A stretch of 64,000 nucleotides of DNA, taken from the NCBI RefSeq assembly GCF_034008315.1, contig NZ_CP125377.1, positions 1,190,001 to 1,254,000 of the forward strand, written 5' to 3'. Each line of letters begins with the position of its first letter. Position 1 is the stretch's first letter. The DNA is from Pseudomonas sp. P8_241 (lineage in GTDB: Bacteria > Pseudomonadota > Gammaproteobacteria > Pseudomonadales > Pseudomonadaceae). The notes beneath the pieces are model-generated. The model had not been told where the DNA came from, ran no database searches, and worked only from the letters and a program-made list of their open reading frames with translations. Made by a program: the position numbers and the translations under genes. Shown here piece by piece: positions 27,563 through 38,079 of this stretch.

Positions 27563-29428
27563 ATGGCCCTACTGCAGATCGCCGAACCCGGCCAAAGTCC
27601 TCAACCGCACCAGCGTCGCCTGGCTGTGGGGATCGACTTGGGCACTACCAATTCGCTGGTCGCTGCATTGCGCAGTGGTCTTTCCGAGCCGCTTGCCGAC
27701 GCAGAAGGGCGGGTCATCCTGCCGTCTGCCGTGCGCTATCACGCTGATCGCGTCGAAGTTGGCGAATCCGCCAAACTGGCAGCCGCTACCGATCCCTTGA
27801 ACACCGTGCTGTCGGTCAAGCGCTTGATGGGTCGTGGTCTGTCCGACGTCAAGCAGCTGGGTGATCAGTTGCCGTACCGCTTTGTCGGTGGCGAGTCGCA
27901 CATGCCGTTCATCGAGACGATCCAGGGCCCGAAAAGCCCGGTCGAAGTCTCCGCCGATATCCTCAAGGTCCTGCGCCAGCGCGCTGAAGCAACCTTGGGT
28001 GGCGAATTGGTCGGCGCAGTGATCACGGTTCCGGCCTATTTCGACGACGCTCAGCGTCAAGCCACCAAGGATGCGGCCAAGCTGGCCGGTCTGAACGTGC
28101 TGCGTTTGCTCAATGAGCCGACCGCAGCCGCTGTGGCTTATGGTCTGGATCAACACGCGGAAGGCCTGGTCGCGATTTACGACCTGGGTGGCGGTACTTT
28201 CGATATTTCGATTCTGCGCCTGACCGGCGGTGTCTTCGAGGTTTTGGCTACCGGCGGCGACAGTGCCCTGGGCGGCGATGACTTCGACCACGCCATTGCT
28301 GGCTGGATCATCGAGAGCGCGGGTCTGTCCGCCGATCTCGATCCGGGTGCGCAGCGTCAACTGCTGCAAACCGCCTGTGCGGCCAAGGAAGCGCTGACCA
28401 ATGCCCCGTCGGTCGAAGTGGCCCACGGCGACTGGAAAGCCGAGCTGACCCGCGAAGCCTTCGGTGCGTTGATCGAGCCGATGGTCGCGCGCAGCCTGAA
28501 AGCCTGCCGTCGCGCTGTTCGCGATTCCGGCGTCGAGCTGGAAGACGTGCATGCGGTCGTCATGGTGGGCGGTTCGACCCGCGTGCCGCGTGTTCGCGAA
28601 GCCGTGGCAGAAGCCTTCGGTCGTCAGCCGCTGACTGAAATCGACCCGGATCAAGTAGTGGCCATCGGTGCCGCGATCCAGGCCGATACCCTGGCCGGCA
28701 ACAAGCGCGACGGCGATGAACTGCTGCTGCTGGACGTGATTCCGTTGTCCCTGGGCCTGGAAACCATGGGCGGCCTGATGGAGAAGGTGATTCCGCGCAA
28801 CACCACCATCCCCGTCGCCCGCGCCCAGGACTTCACTACTTATAAAGACGGCCAGTCGGCCATGGCGATCCATGTGTTGCAGGGCGAGCGCGAGCTGATC
28901 AGCGACTGCCGCTCGCTGGCGCGCTTCGAGCTGCGCGGCATTCCGGCGATGGTGGCGGGCGCGGCGAAGATTCGCGTGACGTTCCAGGTCGATGCCGATG
29001 GTCTGCTCAGTGTTTCCGCCCGCGAACTCGGTTCGGGCGTTGAGGCAAGCATTCAAGTCAAACCGTCCTATGGTCTGACCGACGGCGAAATCGCCAAAAT
29101 GCTCAAGGATTCGTTCCAGCACGCCAATGACGACAAGGTTGCTCGTGTATTGCGTGAGCAGCAGGTCGACGCCCAGCGCTTGATCGAAGCGGTGCAGGCG
29201 GCTCTGGAGGTCGACGGCGAGCGCTTGCTCGACGCCGAAGAGCGACTGGTCATCGACATGCAGGTGCAGGAACTGACCGAACTGATGAAAGGTACCGATG
29301 GTTACGCCATCGAGCAGCAGACCAAGCGTCTGTCGCAAGTGACCGATGCTTTTGCTGCCCGCCGTATGGATTTGACGGTGAAAGCCGCTCTGTCGGGGCG
29401 CAACCTGAATGAAATCGAGGATATCTGA
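27563..29428 (+). CDS. hscA: Hsp70-type chaperone HscA
   Basis: 621-residue specialised Hsp70 that promotes cluster release from IscU. The ATPase signature [12 protein letters not shown], the phosphate motif [14 protein letters not shown] and the [10 protein letters not shown] motif are present, followed by the substrate-binding domain. The stop overlaps the fdx ATG (TGATG). Confidence 0.97.
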   Translation: MALLQIAEPGQSPQPHQRRLAVGIDLGTTNSLVAALRSGLSEPLADAEGRVILPSAVRYHADRVEVGESAKLAAATDPLNTVLSVKRLMGRGLSDVKQLGDQLPYRFVGGESHMPFIETIQGPKSPVEVSADILKVLRQRAEATLGGELVGAVITVPAYFDDAQRQATKDAAKLAGLNVLRLLNEPTAAAVAYGLDQHAEGLVAIYDLGGGTFDISILRLTGGVFEVLATGGDSALGGDDFDHAIAGWIIESAGLSADLDPGAQRQLLQTACAAKEALTNAPSVEVAHGDWKAELTREAFGALIEPMVARSLKACRRAVRDSGVELEDVHAVVMVGGSTRVPRVREAVAEAFGRQPLTEIDPDQVVAIGAAIQADTLAGNKRDGDELLLLDVIPLSLGLETMGGLMEKVIPRNTTIPVARAQDFTTYKDGQSAMAIHVLQGERELISDCRSLARFELRGIPAMVAGAAKIRVTFQVDADGLLSVSARELGSGVEASIQVKPSYGLTDGEIAKMLKDSFQHANDDKVARVLREQQVDAQRLIEAVQAALEVDGERLLDAEERLVIDMQVQELTELMKGTDGYAIEQQTKRLSQVTDAFAARRMDLTVKAALSGRNLNEIEDI

Positions 29429-29769
29429 TGCCGCAGGTCATTTTTCTGCCACACGAAAAATTTTGCCCTGAGGGCATGGTCGTGGAGGCTGAGACGGGTA
29501 TTTCCATCCTCGAGCTGGCCCACGAGCACCACATCGAGATGGAAAGTGCCTGTGGCGGCGTCTGTGCCTGCACCACTTGCCACTGCATCATTCGCGAGGG
29601 TTTCGACTCGCTGGAAGAGGCTGACGAGCTGGAAGAGGACTACCTTGATAAGGCTTGGGGTCTTGAGCGTGAGTCCCGTCTGGGCTGCCAGGCCAAGGTC
29701 GGTACCGAAGACCTGACCGTCGAGATTCCAAAGTACTCGCTCAACCACGCAGCCGAAGCACCGCACTGA
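29428..29769 (+). CDS. fdx: ISC-type 2Fe-2S ferredoxin
   Basis: 113-residue adrenodoxin-like ferredoxin supplying electrons for cluster assembly. Ligands follow C-x5-C-x2-C in ACGGVCACTTC, with the last Cys in RLGCQAK. Translationally coupled to hscA. Confidence 0.97.
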   Translation: MPQVIFLPHEKFCPEGMVVEAETGISILELAHEHHIEMESACGGVCACTTCHCIIREGFDSLEEADELEEDYLDKAWGLERESRLGCQAKVGTEDLTVEIPKYSLNHAAEAPH

Positions 29770-29783
29770 TTCAAGGAATTGTC

Positions 29784-29984
29784 ATGAAACTCAAGTGGAC
29801 TGATGTGCTGGAAATCGCGATCCAGCTGGCTGATAGCAAGCCCGACGTGGACCCTATGTCGGTCAACTTCGTCGATCTGCGCAAATGGGTGATGGAACTG
29901 CCCGAGTTCGACGACTTGCCTGAGCATTGTGGCGAAAAGATCCTGGAGGCCATTCAGGCCCACTGGATCGAAGAACGCGAGTAG
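29784..29984 (+). CDS. iscX: Fe-S cluster assembly regulator IscX
   Basis: 66-residue acidic protein that binds IscS and modulates desulfurase activity. It shows the family pattern LKWTDVLEIAIQLAD, DPMSVNFVDLRKWV and a short acidic end. Its TAG stop (29982-29984) is part of the REP element that begins at 29981. Confidence 0.95.
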   Translation: MKLKWTDVLEIAIQLADSKPDVDPMSVNFVDLRKWVMELPEFDDLPEHCGEKILEAIQAHWIEERE

Positions 29985-30083
29985 GAGCTGACTCGCGAAG
30001 CGAGGCTGCGATCTTTTCCATCCACTTGAATTTCAAGCGCAGGATCGGGATCAAAGGATCGCAGCCTCCGGCAGCTCCTACAG
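29981..30083. repeat. REPIN overlapping the iscX stop codon
   Basis: Begins GTAGGAGCTGACTCGCGAAG and ends in the inverted CAGCTCCTACAG; inner parts share CTGCGATC/GATCGCAG. The first TAG is the iscX stop. Related to the element at 44263-44329. Confidence 0.85.
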
Positions 30084-30119
30084 ACGTCGCGCCCGTCACT
30101 CAGTTAGGCAATACCCGAG

Positions 30120-30142
30120 AACCCGCGTATAATTCGCGGGTT
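30120..30142 (+). promoter_or_regulatory. Probable ndk -10 element inside a hairpin, possible isc terminator
   Basis: Eight-base-pair stem AACCCGCG/CGCGGGTT whose 7-nt loop is TATAATT, followed by TTAATTTTT. TATAAT (30128-30133) is a perfect -10; the best upstream -35 (TTAGGC near 30104) is poor. The same hairpin plus T-rich tail could terminate isc transcription. Confidence 0.6.
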
Positions 30143-30178
30143 TAATTTTTCGTAAATTACCGTTTCTGGAGTTACACC

Positions 30179-30604
30179 ATGGCTGTTCAACGTACTTTCT
30201 CCATCATCAAGCCTGACGCTGTTGCAAAAAACGTTATCGGCGAGATCACCACTCGTTTCGAAAAAGCTGGCCTGCGCGTTGTAGCTTCGAAGCTGAAGCA
30301 ACTGTCCAAAGCTGAAGCTGAAGGCTTCTACGCTGAGCACAGCGCTCGTGGTTTCTTCGGCGACCTGGTTGCTTTCATGATCTCCGGTCCGGTTGTCGTT
30401 CAGGTTCTGGAAGGCGAAAACGCTATCGCTCTGAACCGTGAGCTGATGGGCGCTACCAACCCTAAAGAAGCTGCTGCCGGCACCATCCGTGCTGACTTCG
30501 CTGACTCCATCGACGCCAACGCTGTACACGGTTCGGACTCCGAAGCCGCTGCCGCTCGCGAAATCTCGTACTTCTTCGCAGCTACTGAAGTAACCACTCG
30601 CTAA
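30179..30604 (+). CDS. ndk: Nucleoside diphosphate kinase
   Basis: 141-residue enzyme that balances nucleoside triphosphate pools. The phospho-His is in NAVHGSDS; the start [23 protein letters not shown] is standard. Probably transcribed from the promoter at about 30104-30133, with rlmN 28 nt downstream. Confidence 0.98.
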   Translation: MAVQRTFSIIKPDAVAKNVIGEITTRFEKAGLRVVASKLKQLSKAEAEGFYAEHSARGFFGDLVAFMISGPVVVQVLEGENAIALNRELMGATNPKEAAAGTIRADFADSIDANAVHGSDSEAAAAREISYFFAATEVTTR

Positions 30605-30632
30605 GCATTGGCTTAAGAGTGAAGGTGAATCC

Positions 30633-31778
30633 ATGACTACATCGACTGTAAAAACTAACCTGCTGGGTCTGACTCAGCTGGAAATGGAAAAATTCTTCGA
30701 CTCAATCGGGGAGAAGCGTTTCCGTGCCGGTCAGGTAATGAAATGGATTCACCACTTTGGTGTCGATGATTTCGACGCCATGACGAACGTCAGCAAGGTC
30801 TTGCGCGAAAAGCTCAAGGCTGTTGCTGAGGTCCGTGGTCCGGAAGTGGTCAGCGAGGACATCTCCAGCGACGGCACCCGCAAATGGGTGGTGCGCGTGG
30901 CGTCCGGCAGCTGCGTCGAGACCGTGTACATTCCCCAGGGCAAGCGCGGCACCTTGTGCGTTTCGTCCCAGGCAGGCTGTGCCCTGGATTGCAGTTTCTG
31001 CTCCACCGGCAAGCAAGGCTTCAACAGCAACCTCACCGCCGCCGAAGTCATCGGCCAGGTGTGGATTGCCAACAAATCCTTTGGCAGCGTCCCGGCAACC
31101 GTCGACCGTGCCATCACCAATGTGGTGATGATGGGCATGGGTGAGCCGCTGCTGAACTTCGACAACGTCGTCGCGGCCATGCATTTGATGATGGACGACC
31201 TGGGCTACGGCATTTCCAAGCGCCGTGTGACCCTGTCGACTTCCGGCGTGGTGCCGATGATCGATGAGCTCTCCAAGCACATCGACGTCTCCCTGGCGTT
31301 GTCCCTGCACGCACCGAATGACGCATTGCGTAACCAATTGGTGCCGATCAACAAGAAGTATCCGCTTAAGATGCTGCTCGAGTCGTGCCAGCGCTACATG
31401 TCGTCCCTGGGCGAGAAGCGCGTGCTGACCATCGAGTACACCTTGCTTAAAGACGTGAACGACAAGGTCGAGCACGCGGTGGAAATGATCGAGCTGCTCA
31501 AGAACATCCCGTGCAAGATCAACCTGATCCCGTTCAACCCGTTCCCGCATTCCGGTTACGAGCGTCCGAGCAATAATGCGATTCGTCGTTTTCAGGATCA
31601 GCTACACCATGCAGGTTTCAACGTCACTGTCCGCACCACCCGTGGTGAAGACATCGACGCGGCATGTGGTCAACTGGTAGGGCAGGTGCTGGATCGCACC
31701 CGTCGCAGCGAACGTTATATCGCCGTGCGTGAATTGAACGCCGAAAACGATATGGCCCAAGACGCCGCGAACAAGTAA
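30633..31778 (+). CDS. rlmN: Dual-specificity RNA methyltransferase RlmN
   Basis: 381-residue radical-SAM enzyme that methylates C2 of A2503 in 23S rRNA and A37 in some tRNAs. The cluster motif C-x3-C-x2-C is seen in [11 protein letters not shown], and the mechanistic cysteine in DIDAACGQL. Start of the conserved rlmN-pilW-rodZ-ispG-hisS run. Confidence 0.97.
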   Translation: MTTSTVKTNLLGLTQLEMEKFFDSIGEKRFRAGQVMKWIHHFGVDDFDAMTNVSKVLREKLKAVAEVRGPEVVSEDISSDGTRKWVVRVASGSCVETVYIPQGKRGTLCVSSQAGCALDCSFCSTGKQGFNSNLTAAEVIGQVWIANKSFGSVPATVDRAITNVVMMGMGEPLLNFDNVVAAMHLMMDDLGYGISKRRVTLSTSGVVPMIDELSKHIDVSLALSLHAPNDALRNQLVPINKKYPLKMLLESCQRYMSSLGEKRVLTIEYTLLKDVNDKVEHAVEMIELLKNIPCKINLIPFNPFPHSGYERPSNNAIRRFQDQLHHAGFNVTVRTTRGEDIDAACGQLVGQVLDRTRRSERYIAVRELNAENDMAQDAANK

Positions 31779-31794
31779 TCAAGAGAGGATCTCT

Positions 31795-32553
31795 ATGTCC
31801 CTGCGCTTTGCGCTGCTTTTGCTGTTGGCCAGCCTGTGTGCTGGCTGCGTGCTTTCGGGCGATTACAACCCGATGAAGACCAGCAAGGGCCGTGATGAAG
31901 CGCGTGAGGCCTATGTGCAGTTGGGCATCGGTTACTTGCAACAGGGCATGACCGAGCGTGCAAAAGTACCCTTGAAGAAGGCGCTGGATCTGGACGATGC
32001 AGACCCGGACGCCAACGCGGCGCTGGGGCTGGTGTTTCAGGCCGAGATGGAATCTGCACTTGCCGACCAGCATTTTCGCAAGGCGCTGTCTTCCCGTCCC
32101 TCCGATGCGCGAATCCTCAACAACTACGGCAGTTTTCTGTACGAGCAAAAGCGTTACAAGGAAGCCTACGAGCGCTTTGAACAAGCCGCTGCCGATACCC
32201 TGTATCCTGAGCGTTCGCGGGTATTTGAGAATCTGGGCATGACGGCGGCGATGCTGGGGCAGCGTGAATTGGCCCAGCAACAGCTGGAAAAAGCCCTGCG
32301 TTTGAATCGGCAACAACCACGTGCATTGCTGGAAATGGCTGAGTTGTCTTACGAAGACAGGCATTATGTGCCCGCGCGTGATTATTACGACCGTTTTAGC
32401 CAGCTCACCGAGCAAAATGCACGTAGTCTATTGCTCGGCATTCGGCTGGCAAAAGTGTTTGAAGATCGCGACAAGGCCGCCAGTCAAGGCCTGCAACTAA
32501 AAAGACTCTATCCCGGTACCCCGGAATATCAGCAATACCTGTCGGAGCAATGA
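31795..32553 (+). CDS. pilW: Type IV pilus biogenesis/stability lipoprotein PilW (PilF)
   Basis: 252-residue TPR lipoprotein. The signal peptide ends at a lipobox-like CAGC (Cys near residue 17), followed by about six TPR motifs (EAYVQLGIGYLQQGMTERA, DANAALGLVFQAE, ILNNYGSFLYEQKRYKEA). Family members place the PilQ secretin in the outer membrane. The stop overlaps the rodZ start. Confidence 0.93.
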   Translation: MSLRFALLLLLASLCAGCVLSGDYNPMKTSKGRDEAREAYVQLGIGYLQQGMTERAKVPLKKALDLDDADPDANAALGLVFQAEMESALADQHFRKALSSRPSDARILNNYGSFLYEQKRYKEAYERFEQAAADTLYPERSRVFENLGMTAAMLGQRELAQQQLEKALRLNRQQPRALLEMAELSYEDRHYVPARDYYDRFSQLTEQNARSLLLGIRLAKVFEDRDKAASQGLQLKRLYPGTPEYQQYLSEQ

Positions 32554-33575
32554 TGAAAGCGGCGCATCCCGAAGTTGTAGCAGCGAATCGCGTAAACCCC
32601 GGTGAGACTTTGCGCCAGGCCCGCGAGAGCAATGGCTGGTCGCTGGCCGAAGTGGCCCTCAAGCTCAACCTCACCACTACTTCCCTGAGCAATCTGGAAG
32701 CCGGCGCTTTCGACAAGCTGCCTGGGCATACCTTCGCGCGTGGCTATATTCGCGCTTATGCCAAATTGCTCGGCATGGATCAGGCCGTTCTGGTCCAGCA
32801 ATTCGATCAATCCACCGGCACCGACTCCCAGGGCAGCAATGTTCACAGCCTGGGTCGTATTGAAGAGCCTGTGCGGGTTTCCCACACCATTTTGCGAATC
32901 GTCAGCCTGCTGTTGCTGGTCGCGGTCATCGGTGGCGGTTTCGTCTGGTGGCAGGATCAGACCTCGATGCGTACCAAGGACCTGATCGGTCTGACTCCCG
33001 AGCACGTTGAAGTCGAAGGTGCCGACGGTACGACACAGATTCATCCGCTGGACGAGCCGGAAGACCAGGCTGTCGCGCAAGGTCAGGCGGAAGGCGAGAC
33101 AGCCCTGGCCCTGCCACAGGCCGAGACCTTGGACGAAGCCCCGGTTGAAACCCCGGCAGTCGCACCCGTTGCGCCTACGGCTCCAGCACCTGTTGCACCT
33201 GCGCATAGCACTGCGCCAGTACCAGTTGCTGCGGCAACTCCAGCCCCGGCAGTTCCTGCGGTACCGGCCCCTGTTGTGACGGCTCCTGTTGCGCCGAGCG
33301 CCCCCGCTCCTGTTGCGACTGCTCCGGTTGCCGGTCAGGGTCAGGTTCAAATTCAGTACACCACCGATTGCTGGACGCAGGTGGCCGACGGCAGCGGTAA
33401 AGTGCTGTTCAGTGGTCTCAAGCGTAAAGGCGAAAACGTTTCCGTCAGCGGCAAACCGCCGTTTGCTGTGCGTCTGGGTTATGCCCGTGGCGCACAGGTC
33501 AGTTACAACGGCAAGGCGGTTGATGTTGCTCCGTTCACCAGTGGCGAGACTGCTCGCCTGAAGTTGGGTCAATAA
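32550..33575 (+). CDS. rodZ: Cytoskeleton protein RodZ
   Basis: 341-residue morphogenesis protein linking MreB to the envelope. It has an N-terminal HTH domain (ETLRQARESNGWSLAEVALKLN), one transmembrane helix (about 112-132, ILRIVSLLLLVAVIGGGFVWW), a long Ala/Pro/Val-rich periplasmic linker (about 180-265) and a C-terminal DUF4115 domain (QIQYTTDCWTQVADGSG). Two ATGs three nt apart straddle the pilW stop. Confidence 0.94.
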   Translation: MMKAAHPEVVAANRVNPGETLRQARESNGWSLAEVALKLNLTTTSLSNLEAGAFDKLPGHTFARGYIRAYAKLLGMDQAVLVQQFDQSTGTDSQGSNVHSLGRIEEPVRVSHTILRIVSLLLLVAVIGGGFVWWQDQTSMRTKDLIGLTPEHVEVEGADGTTQIHPLDEPEDQAVAQGQAEGETALALPQAETLDEAPVETPAVAPVAPTAPAPVAPAHSTAPVPVAAATPAPAVPAVPAPVVTAPVAPSAPAPVATAPVAGQGQVQIQYTTDCWTQVADGSGKVLFSGLKRKGENVSVSGKPPFAVRLGYARGAQVSYNGKAVDVAPFTSGETARLKLGQ

Positions 33576-33578
33576 GTC

Positions 33579-34688
33579 ATGCACGGCGAATCTCCAATCA
33601 AACGTCGCGAATCGCGCAAGATCTGGGTCGGTAACGTGCCTGTTGGCGGCGATGCGCCTATCGCTGTGCAGAGCATGACCAACAGCGACACCAACGATGT
33701 CGCGGCCACTGTCGCCCAGATCAATCGTCTGGAAGCGGCCGGTGTCGATATCGTGCGGATTTCCGTACCGGACATGGACGCCGCTGAAGCCTTCGGCAAG
33801 ATCAAGCAACTGGTCAAGGTGCCGCTGGTTGCCGACATTCACTTCGACTACCGCATCGCCTTGCGCGTAGCCGAGCTGGGCGTGGACTGCCTGCGGATCA
33901 ACCCGGGCAACATCGGTCGCGAAGACCGTGTGCGAGCGGTGGTCGATGCCGCCCGCGATCGCGGGATCCCTATCCGCATCGGCGTTAACGCCGGCTCCCT
34001 GGAAAAAGACCTGCAAAAGAAATATGGCGAGCCGACCCCGGCGGCACTGGTCGAATCGGCCCTGCGTCACGTCGAACACCTGGAGCGCCTGAACTTCCAG
34101 GACTTCAAGGTGAGCGTTAAAGCCTCTGACGTGTTCATGGCCGTCGAAGCGTACCGCTTGCTGGCAAAAGAAATTGTCCAGCCGCTGCACCTTGGCATCA
34201 CCGAAGCCGGTGGTTTGCGTTCAGGTACAGTGAAATCTGCGGTGGGCCTCGGTATGCTGCTCGCCGAGGGGATTGGCGATACTATCCGCATCTCGTTGGC
34301 GGCCGACCCGGTCGAGGAAGTGAAAGTCGGCTACGACATTCTCAAGTCCCTGCACCTGCGTTCCCGTGGCATCAACTTCATCGCCTGCCCGAGTTGCTCG
34401 CGGCAGAACTTCGATGTGGTCAAGACCATGAACGAGCTGGAAGGGCGCCTCGAAGACCTTTTGGTCCCGCTGGATGTTGCGGTCATCGGTTGCGTGGTCA
34501 ACGGGCCGGGTGAAGCCAAGGAAGCCCATATCGGCTTGACCGGCGGCACACCGAACCTGATTTACATCGACGGCAAGCCGTCGCAGAAATTGACGAATGA
34601 CAATCTGGTGGATGAGCTTGAACGCTTGATCCGCCAGAAAGCGGCCGAAAAGGTCGAGGCTGACGCTGCCGTTATTGCGCGCGGCTGA
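33579..34688 (+). CDS. ispG: 4-hydroxy-3-methylbut-2-en-1-yl diphosphate synthase
   Basis: 369-residue 4Fe-4S enzyme of the MEP isoprenoid pathway. Cluster ligands are the two Cys of ACPSCSR and the Cys of [11 protein letters not shown], whose Glu completes the site. Its dependence on Fe-S clusters fits its position downstream of isc genes. Three nt separate it from rodZ. Confidence 0.97.
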   Translation: MHGESPIKRRESRKIWVGNVPVGGDAPIAVQSMTNSDTNDVAATVAQINRLEAAGVDIVRISVPDMDAAEAFGKIKQLVKVPLVADIHFDYRIALRVAELGVDCLRINPGNIGREDRVRAVVDAARDRGIPIRIGVNAGSLEKDLQKKYGEPTPAALVESALRHVEHLERLNFQDFKVSVKASDVFMAVEAYRLLAKEIVQPLHLGITEAGGLRSGTVKSAVGLGMLLAEGIGDTIRISLAADPVEEVKVGYDILKSLHLRSRGINFIACPSCSRQNFDVVKTMNELEGRLEDLLVPLDVAVIGCVVNGPGEAKEAHIGLTGGTPNLIYIDGKPSQKLTNDNLVDELERLIRQKAAEKVEADAAVIARG

Positions 34689-34725
34689 ACCTGACTGAAG
34701 AGCCGAACGAATTTAAGGATTTAAA

Positions 34726-36015
34726 GTGAGCAAGTCATTGCAAGCCATTCGTGGCATGAACGACATCCTGCCCGAGCAGACTCCCCTGTGGCGTCATTTC
34801 GAAGGCACCGTTTCGCGTCTGCTCGATAACTATGGTTACAAGCAGATCCGCATGCCGATCGTCGAGTTCACCGAGCTGTTCAAGCGCTCGATCGGTGAAG
34901 TGACGGACATCGTCGAAAAAGAGATGTATACCTTCGACGACCGTAACGGTGATTCCCTGACCCTGCGCCCGGAAGGCACAGCGGCTTGTGTGCGAGCAGT
35001 GCTTGAGCATGGCATCACCGGTGGTGGTCAGGTACAGAAGTTGTGGTACATCGGCCCGATGTTCCGCCACGAGCGTCCGCAGAAAGGTCGTTATCGCCAG
35101 TTCCACCAGATCGGTGTCGAAGTGTTCAACCTCGACGGTCCGGACATCGACGCCGAGCTGATCGTGCTGACATGGCGCCTGTGGGGCGAGCTGGGTATTC
35201 GTGACGCGGTCAAGCTCGAGCTCAACAGCCTGGGCACCAGTGAATCCCGTGGTCGTTACCGCGAAGCGCTGGTCGAGTTCCTGTCCGGTCACCTGGACAA
35301 GCTGGACGAAGACAGCCAGCGCCGCCTCAAGACCAATCCGTTGCGGGTCCTGGACACCAAGAACGCCGACACACAGGCGATCCTGGTCGACGCACCTAAA
35401 ATGGCTGACTACCTCGATGAAGAGTCCCGTCTGCACTTCGAGGGCCTGAAGGCTCGCCTGGATGCTGCCGGTATTCCTTATGTGATCAACCCGAAGCTGG
35501 TGCGCGGTCTGGATTACTACAGCAAGACCGTTTTCGAATGGGTCACCGACAAACTGGGTGCCCAAGGCACCGTGTGTGCTGGTGGTCGTTACGACGGCCT
35601 GGTCGAGCAGATGGGCGGCAAGCCTACTGCCGGCGTGGGTTTCGCCATGGGCATCGAGCGGCTGGTGCTGTTGCTGGAAACCCTGGAGCAGATCCCGCAA
35701 GAGATCTCCCGTCAGGTCGATGTCTATCTCTGTGCCTTCGGGGAAGAAGCGGAGTTGGCCGGTCTGGCCCTGGCCGAACGTGTGCGTGATCAATTACCCA
35801 ACCTGCGTCTGCAAGTGAACGCCGGCGCCGGCAGTTTCAAAAGCCAGTTCAAGAAAGCCGACAAGAGCGGTGCGTTGTATGCACTGATCCTCGGTGACGA
35901 CGAAATGGCCCAGCAAGTGGTAGGTTTCAAACCCCTGCGTGGCCAGGGCGAACAACAAAGCATTGCCTGGGATGCGCTTGCCGCTCACCTGGCCACCTGC
36001 GTCGTGCAGGGTTGA
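34726..36015 (+). CDS. hisS: Histidyl-tRNA synthetase
   Basis: 429-residue class II synthetase. Motif 2 region [21 protein letters not shown], the histidine-specific [15 protein letters not shown] and motif 3 [11 protein letters not shown] are clear, with a C-terminal anticodon-binding domain. The start is GTG 34726 behind AAGGAT. Confidence 0.97.
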   Translation: MSKSLQAIRGMNDILPEQTPLWRHFEGTVSRLLDNYGYKQIRMPIVEFTELFKRSIGEVTDIVEKEMYTFDDRNGDSLTLRPEGTAACVRAVLEHGITGGGQVQKLWYIGPMFRHERPQKGRYRQFHQIGVEVFNLDGPDIDAELIVLTWRLWGELGIRDAVKLELNSLGTSESRGRYREALVEFLSGHLDKLDEDSQRRLKTNPLRVLDTKNADTQAILVDAPKMADYLDEESRLHFEGLKARLDAAGIPYVINPKLVRGLDYYSKTVFEWVTDKLGAQGTVCAGGRYDGLVEQMGGKPTAGVGFAMGIERLVLLLETLEQIPQEISRQVDVYLCAFGEEAELAGLALAERVRDQLPNLRLQVNAGAGSFKSQFKKADKSGALYALILGDDEMAQQVVGFKPLRGQGEQQSIAWDALAAHLATCVVQG

Positions 36016-36057
36016 AGCTGTCTTAAACAGCCGAATTAGCGATTAAGGAGTATTGGG

Positions 36058-36699
36058 GTGTCGAGTACCGAAGACGAAAATTTGGCGGATTTGAAGGATT
36101 GGTGGTCGCGCAACGGCAAGCCCCTGGTTACTGGCGGCCTGTTGGCGCTGGTCATCGTGTTCGGCTGGCAGGCGTTCCACAAGTATCAGAGCAATCAGTC
36201 GCAAGGCGCCTCGATCCTCTATCAGCAATTGCTGGAAACCACGCTGACGCCCGACGGCAAGCCTGATGCTGCCCGCGTGGCGGACCTGGCAGGCAAGCTC
36301 AACACTGAGTTTGCCGGCAGCGCTTATGCGCAATACGGCAGCCTGTTCGTGGCCAAGGTTGCGGTCGACAGCGGCAAGCTGGATGACGCGTCCACCGAAC
36401 TGAAAGCCATTGTCGCCAAACCGGCCAACCCGGCACTGGGCGAAATCGCCCGTCAGCGTCTGGCTCAGGTGCTGGGTGCGCAGAACAAGGCCGACGAGGC
36501 ATTGAAACTGCTGGAAGGCGATGCCGACAAGGCGTTCCTGGCCACTCGCGAAGAACTCAAGGGCGACCTGCTGGTGCAGTTGGGTCGTACCGAGGAAGCG
36601 AACGCGGCGTATCAAAAAGCCAAGGCGGCACTGTCGGACGAAGCGGCGGTCGGTGGCCTGCAAATCAAGCTGGACGACCTGGCCAAAGGGGATGCGTGA
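36058..36699 (+). CDS. YfgM-like tetratricopeptide membrane protein
   Basis: 213-residue protein with a short cytoplasmic N-terminus, one membrane helix (about 27-43, LLALVIVFGWQAF) and a periplasmic TPR-like domain. This is the architecture of YfgM, an ancillary SecYEG/periplasmic chaperone-network protein. The GTG start has AAGGAG nearby. It overlaps bamB by eight nt, as in the conserved hisS-yfgM-bamB-der order. Confidence 0.92.
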   Translation: MSSTEDENLADLKDWWSRNGKPLVTGGLLALVIVFGWQAFHKYQSNQSQGASILYQQLLETTLTPDGKPDAARVADLAGKLNTEFAGSAYAQYGSLFVAKVAVDSGKLDDASTELKAIVAKPANPALGEIARQRLAQVLGAQNKADEALKLLEGDADKAFLATREELKGDLLVQLGRTEEANAAYQKAKAALSDEAAVGGLQIKLDDLAKGDA

Positions 36700-37843
36700 C
36701 GTGATTCGTTGGAAACATGCAGCATTGCTGGCTCTGGCCCTATTGGCCGCGGGTTGCAGCAGCAACAGCAAAAAAGAACTGCCACCGGCCGAACTGGTCG
36801 ACTTCAAGGAAGAAGTGGTTCTGCAAAAGCAGTGGAGTCGTTCGATCGGTGACGGTCAGGGCGAGTCGTATAACATGCTGGTCCCGGCGATCGATGGCGA
36901 TACCATCTATGCCGCCGACGTTACCGGTGTGGTCATGGCCATGGACCGCAGCAACGGCGACGTGAAATGGAAGAAGGATCTCGAGCTGCCTGTCTCCGGC
37001 GCCGTTGGCGTCGCTTACGGTCTGCTGACGATCGGTACGATCAAGGGTGAAATCGTTGCCCTCGACGCCATCAACGGCGAAGAGAAATGGCGCGCTCGCG
37101 TGTCCAGCGAAGTCCTTGCGCCGCCGGCCAACAACGGTGACGTTGTGGTGGTTCAGACTCAGGACGATCGCCTGATCGGCCTGGACGCCGCTACCGGTAA
37201 CCGTCGCTGGATCTATGACAGCACGCCTGCGGTACTGACCCTGCGTGGCACCAGTGCGCCGATCGTGACCAACCGCCTCGCGGTGGCTGGCCTGTCGACC
37301 GGTAAAGTGGTTGCGGTGGATATCTCCAACGGTGTGCCGGTGTGGGAACAGCGTGTAGCGATCCCGCAAGGTCGTTCGGAGCTGGAGCGTGTGGTCGATA
37401 TCGACGGCGGCTTGCTGCTGTCGGGCGAGACGCTGTATGTCGCCAGCTATCAGGGGCGCGTTGCCGCTCTGGATCTGCAAAGCGGCCGCCAGCTCTGGCA
37501 GCGTGATGCGTCCAGCTACGCCGGTGTCGCCCAAGGATTTGGCACTGTCTACGTGAGCCTGTCGTCGGGCACCGTTGAAGGCGTCGACGAGCGTTCCACC
37601 ACAGCCCTGTGGAGCAACGATTCGCTGGCCCGCCGTCAACTGTCGGCTCCGGAAGTGTTCTCCAGCTATGTTGCAGTCGGTGACCTGGAAGGTTACCTGC
37701 ACTTGCTGAGTCAAGTGGACGGCCGTTTTGTCGGCCGCGAACGCATCGACAGCGACGGCCTGCGTGCCCGTCCGCTGGTGGTGGGTGACACGATTTATGT
37801 GTATGGCAACAGCGGCAAACTGGAAGCCCTGACCATCAAGTAA
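36692..37843 (+). CDS. bamB: Outer-membrane assembly lipoprotein BamB
   Basis: 383-residue lipoprotein of the BAM complex. It has a signal peptide with lipobox LAAGC, then an eight-bladed beta-propeller with repeated DAATGNRRW / DLQSGRQLW-type blades. The start at 36692 (MRDVIRWK) overlaps the upstream gene; a GTG at 36701 has the better-spaced AAGGGG and gives the N-terminus common in relatives, so the first three residues are uncertain. Confidence 0.94.
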   Translation: MRDVIRWKHAALLALALLAAGCSSNSKKELPPAELVDFKEEVVLQKQWSRSIGDGQGESYNMLVPAIDGDTIYAADVTGVVMAMDRSNGDVKWKKDLELPVSGAVGVAYGLLTIGTIKGEIVALDAINGEEKWRARVSSEVLAPPANNGDVVVVQTQDDRLIGLDAATGNRRWIYDSTPAVLTLRGTSAPIVTNRLAVAGLSTGKVVAVDISNGVPVWEQRVAIPQGRSELERVVDIDGGLLLSGETLYVASYQGRVAALDLQSGRQLWQRDASSYAGVAQGFGTVYVSLSSGTVEGVDERSTTALWSNDSLARRQLSAPEVFSSYVAVGDLEGYLHLLSQVDGRFVGRERIDSDGLRARPLVVGDTIYVYGNSGKLEALTIK

Positions 37844-37894
37844 GAACTATGCTTGGGGTTAACCGCCCCAGGCTGCTTCACTTGTGGGTATGAA

Positions 37895-37995
37895 TGTGGG
37901 AGCGAGCCTGCTCGCGATGGACGTTAACGAATACGTTTACGTCCTGAATAAACGCGGTGCCCCGGCGTTTTTCGCGAGCAGGCTCGCTCCCGCAG
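37895..37995. repeat. REPIN between bamB and der
   Basis: Inverted REP pair, left GTGGGAGCGAGCCTGCTCGC, right GCGAGCAGGCTCGCTCCCGC. Confidence 0.88.
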
Positions 37996-38023
37996 GAAAG
38001 CACACAGTGTTGCCCCGAGCACC

Positions 38024-38050
38024 AGCCGCTGCCTAGCAGCGGCTTTTGTA
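38024..38050 (+). terminator. Terminator between bamB and der
   Basis: Stem AGCCGCTG/CAGCGGCT with a 5-nt loop followed by TTTTGTATTTT. It ends only 30 nt before der, leaving little room for a der promoter downstream of it; der probably depends on read-through or a promoter upstream of the hairpin. Confidence 0.8.
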
Positions 38051-38079
38051 TTTTCTGAAATAACGAAGTGGAGAGCCGC

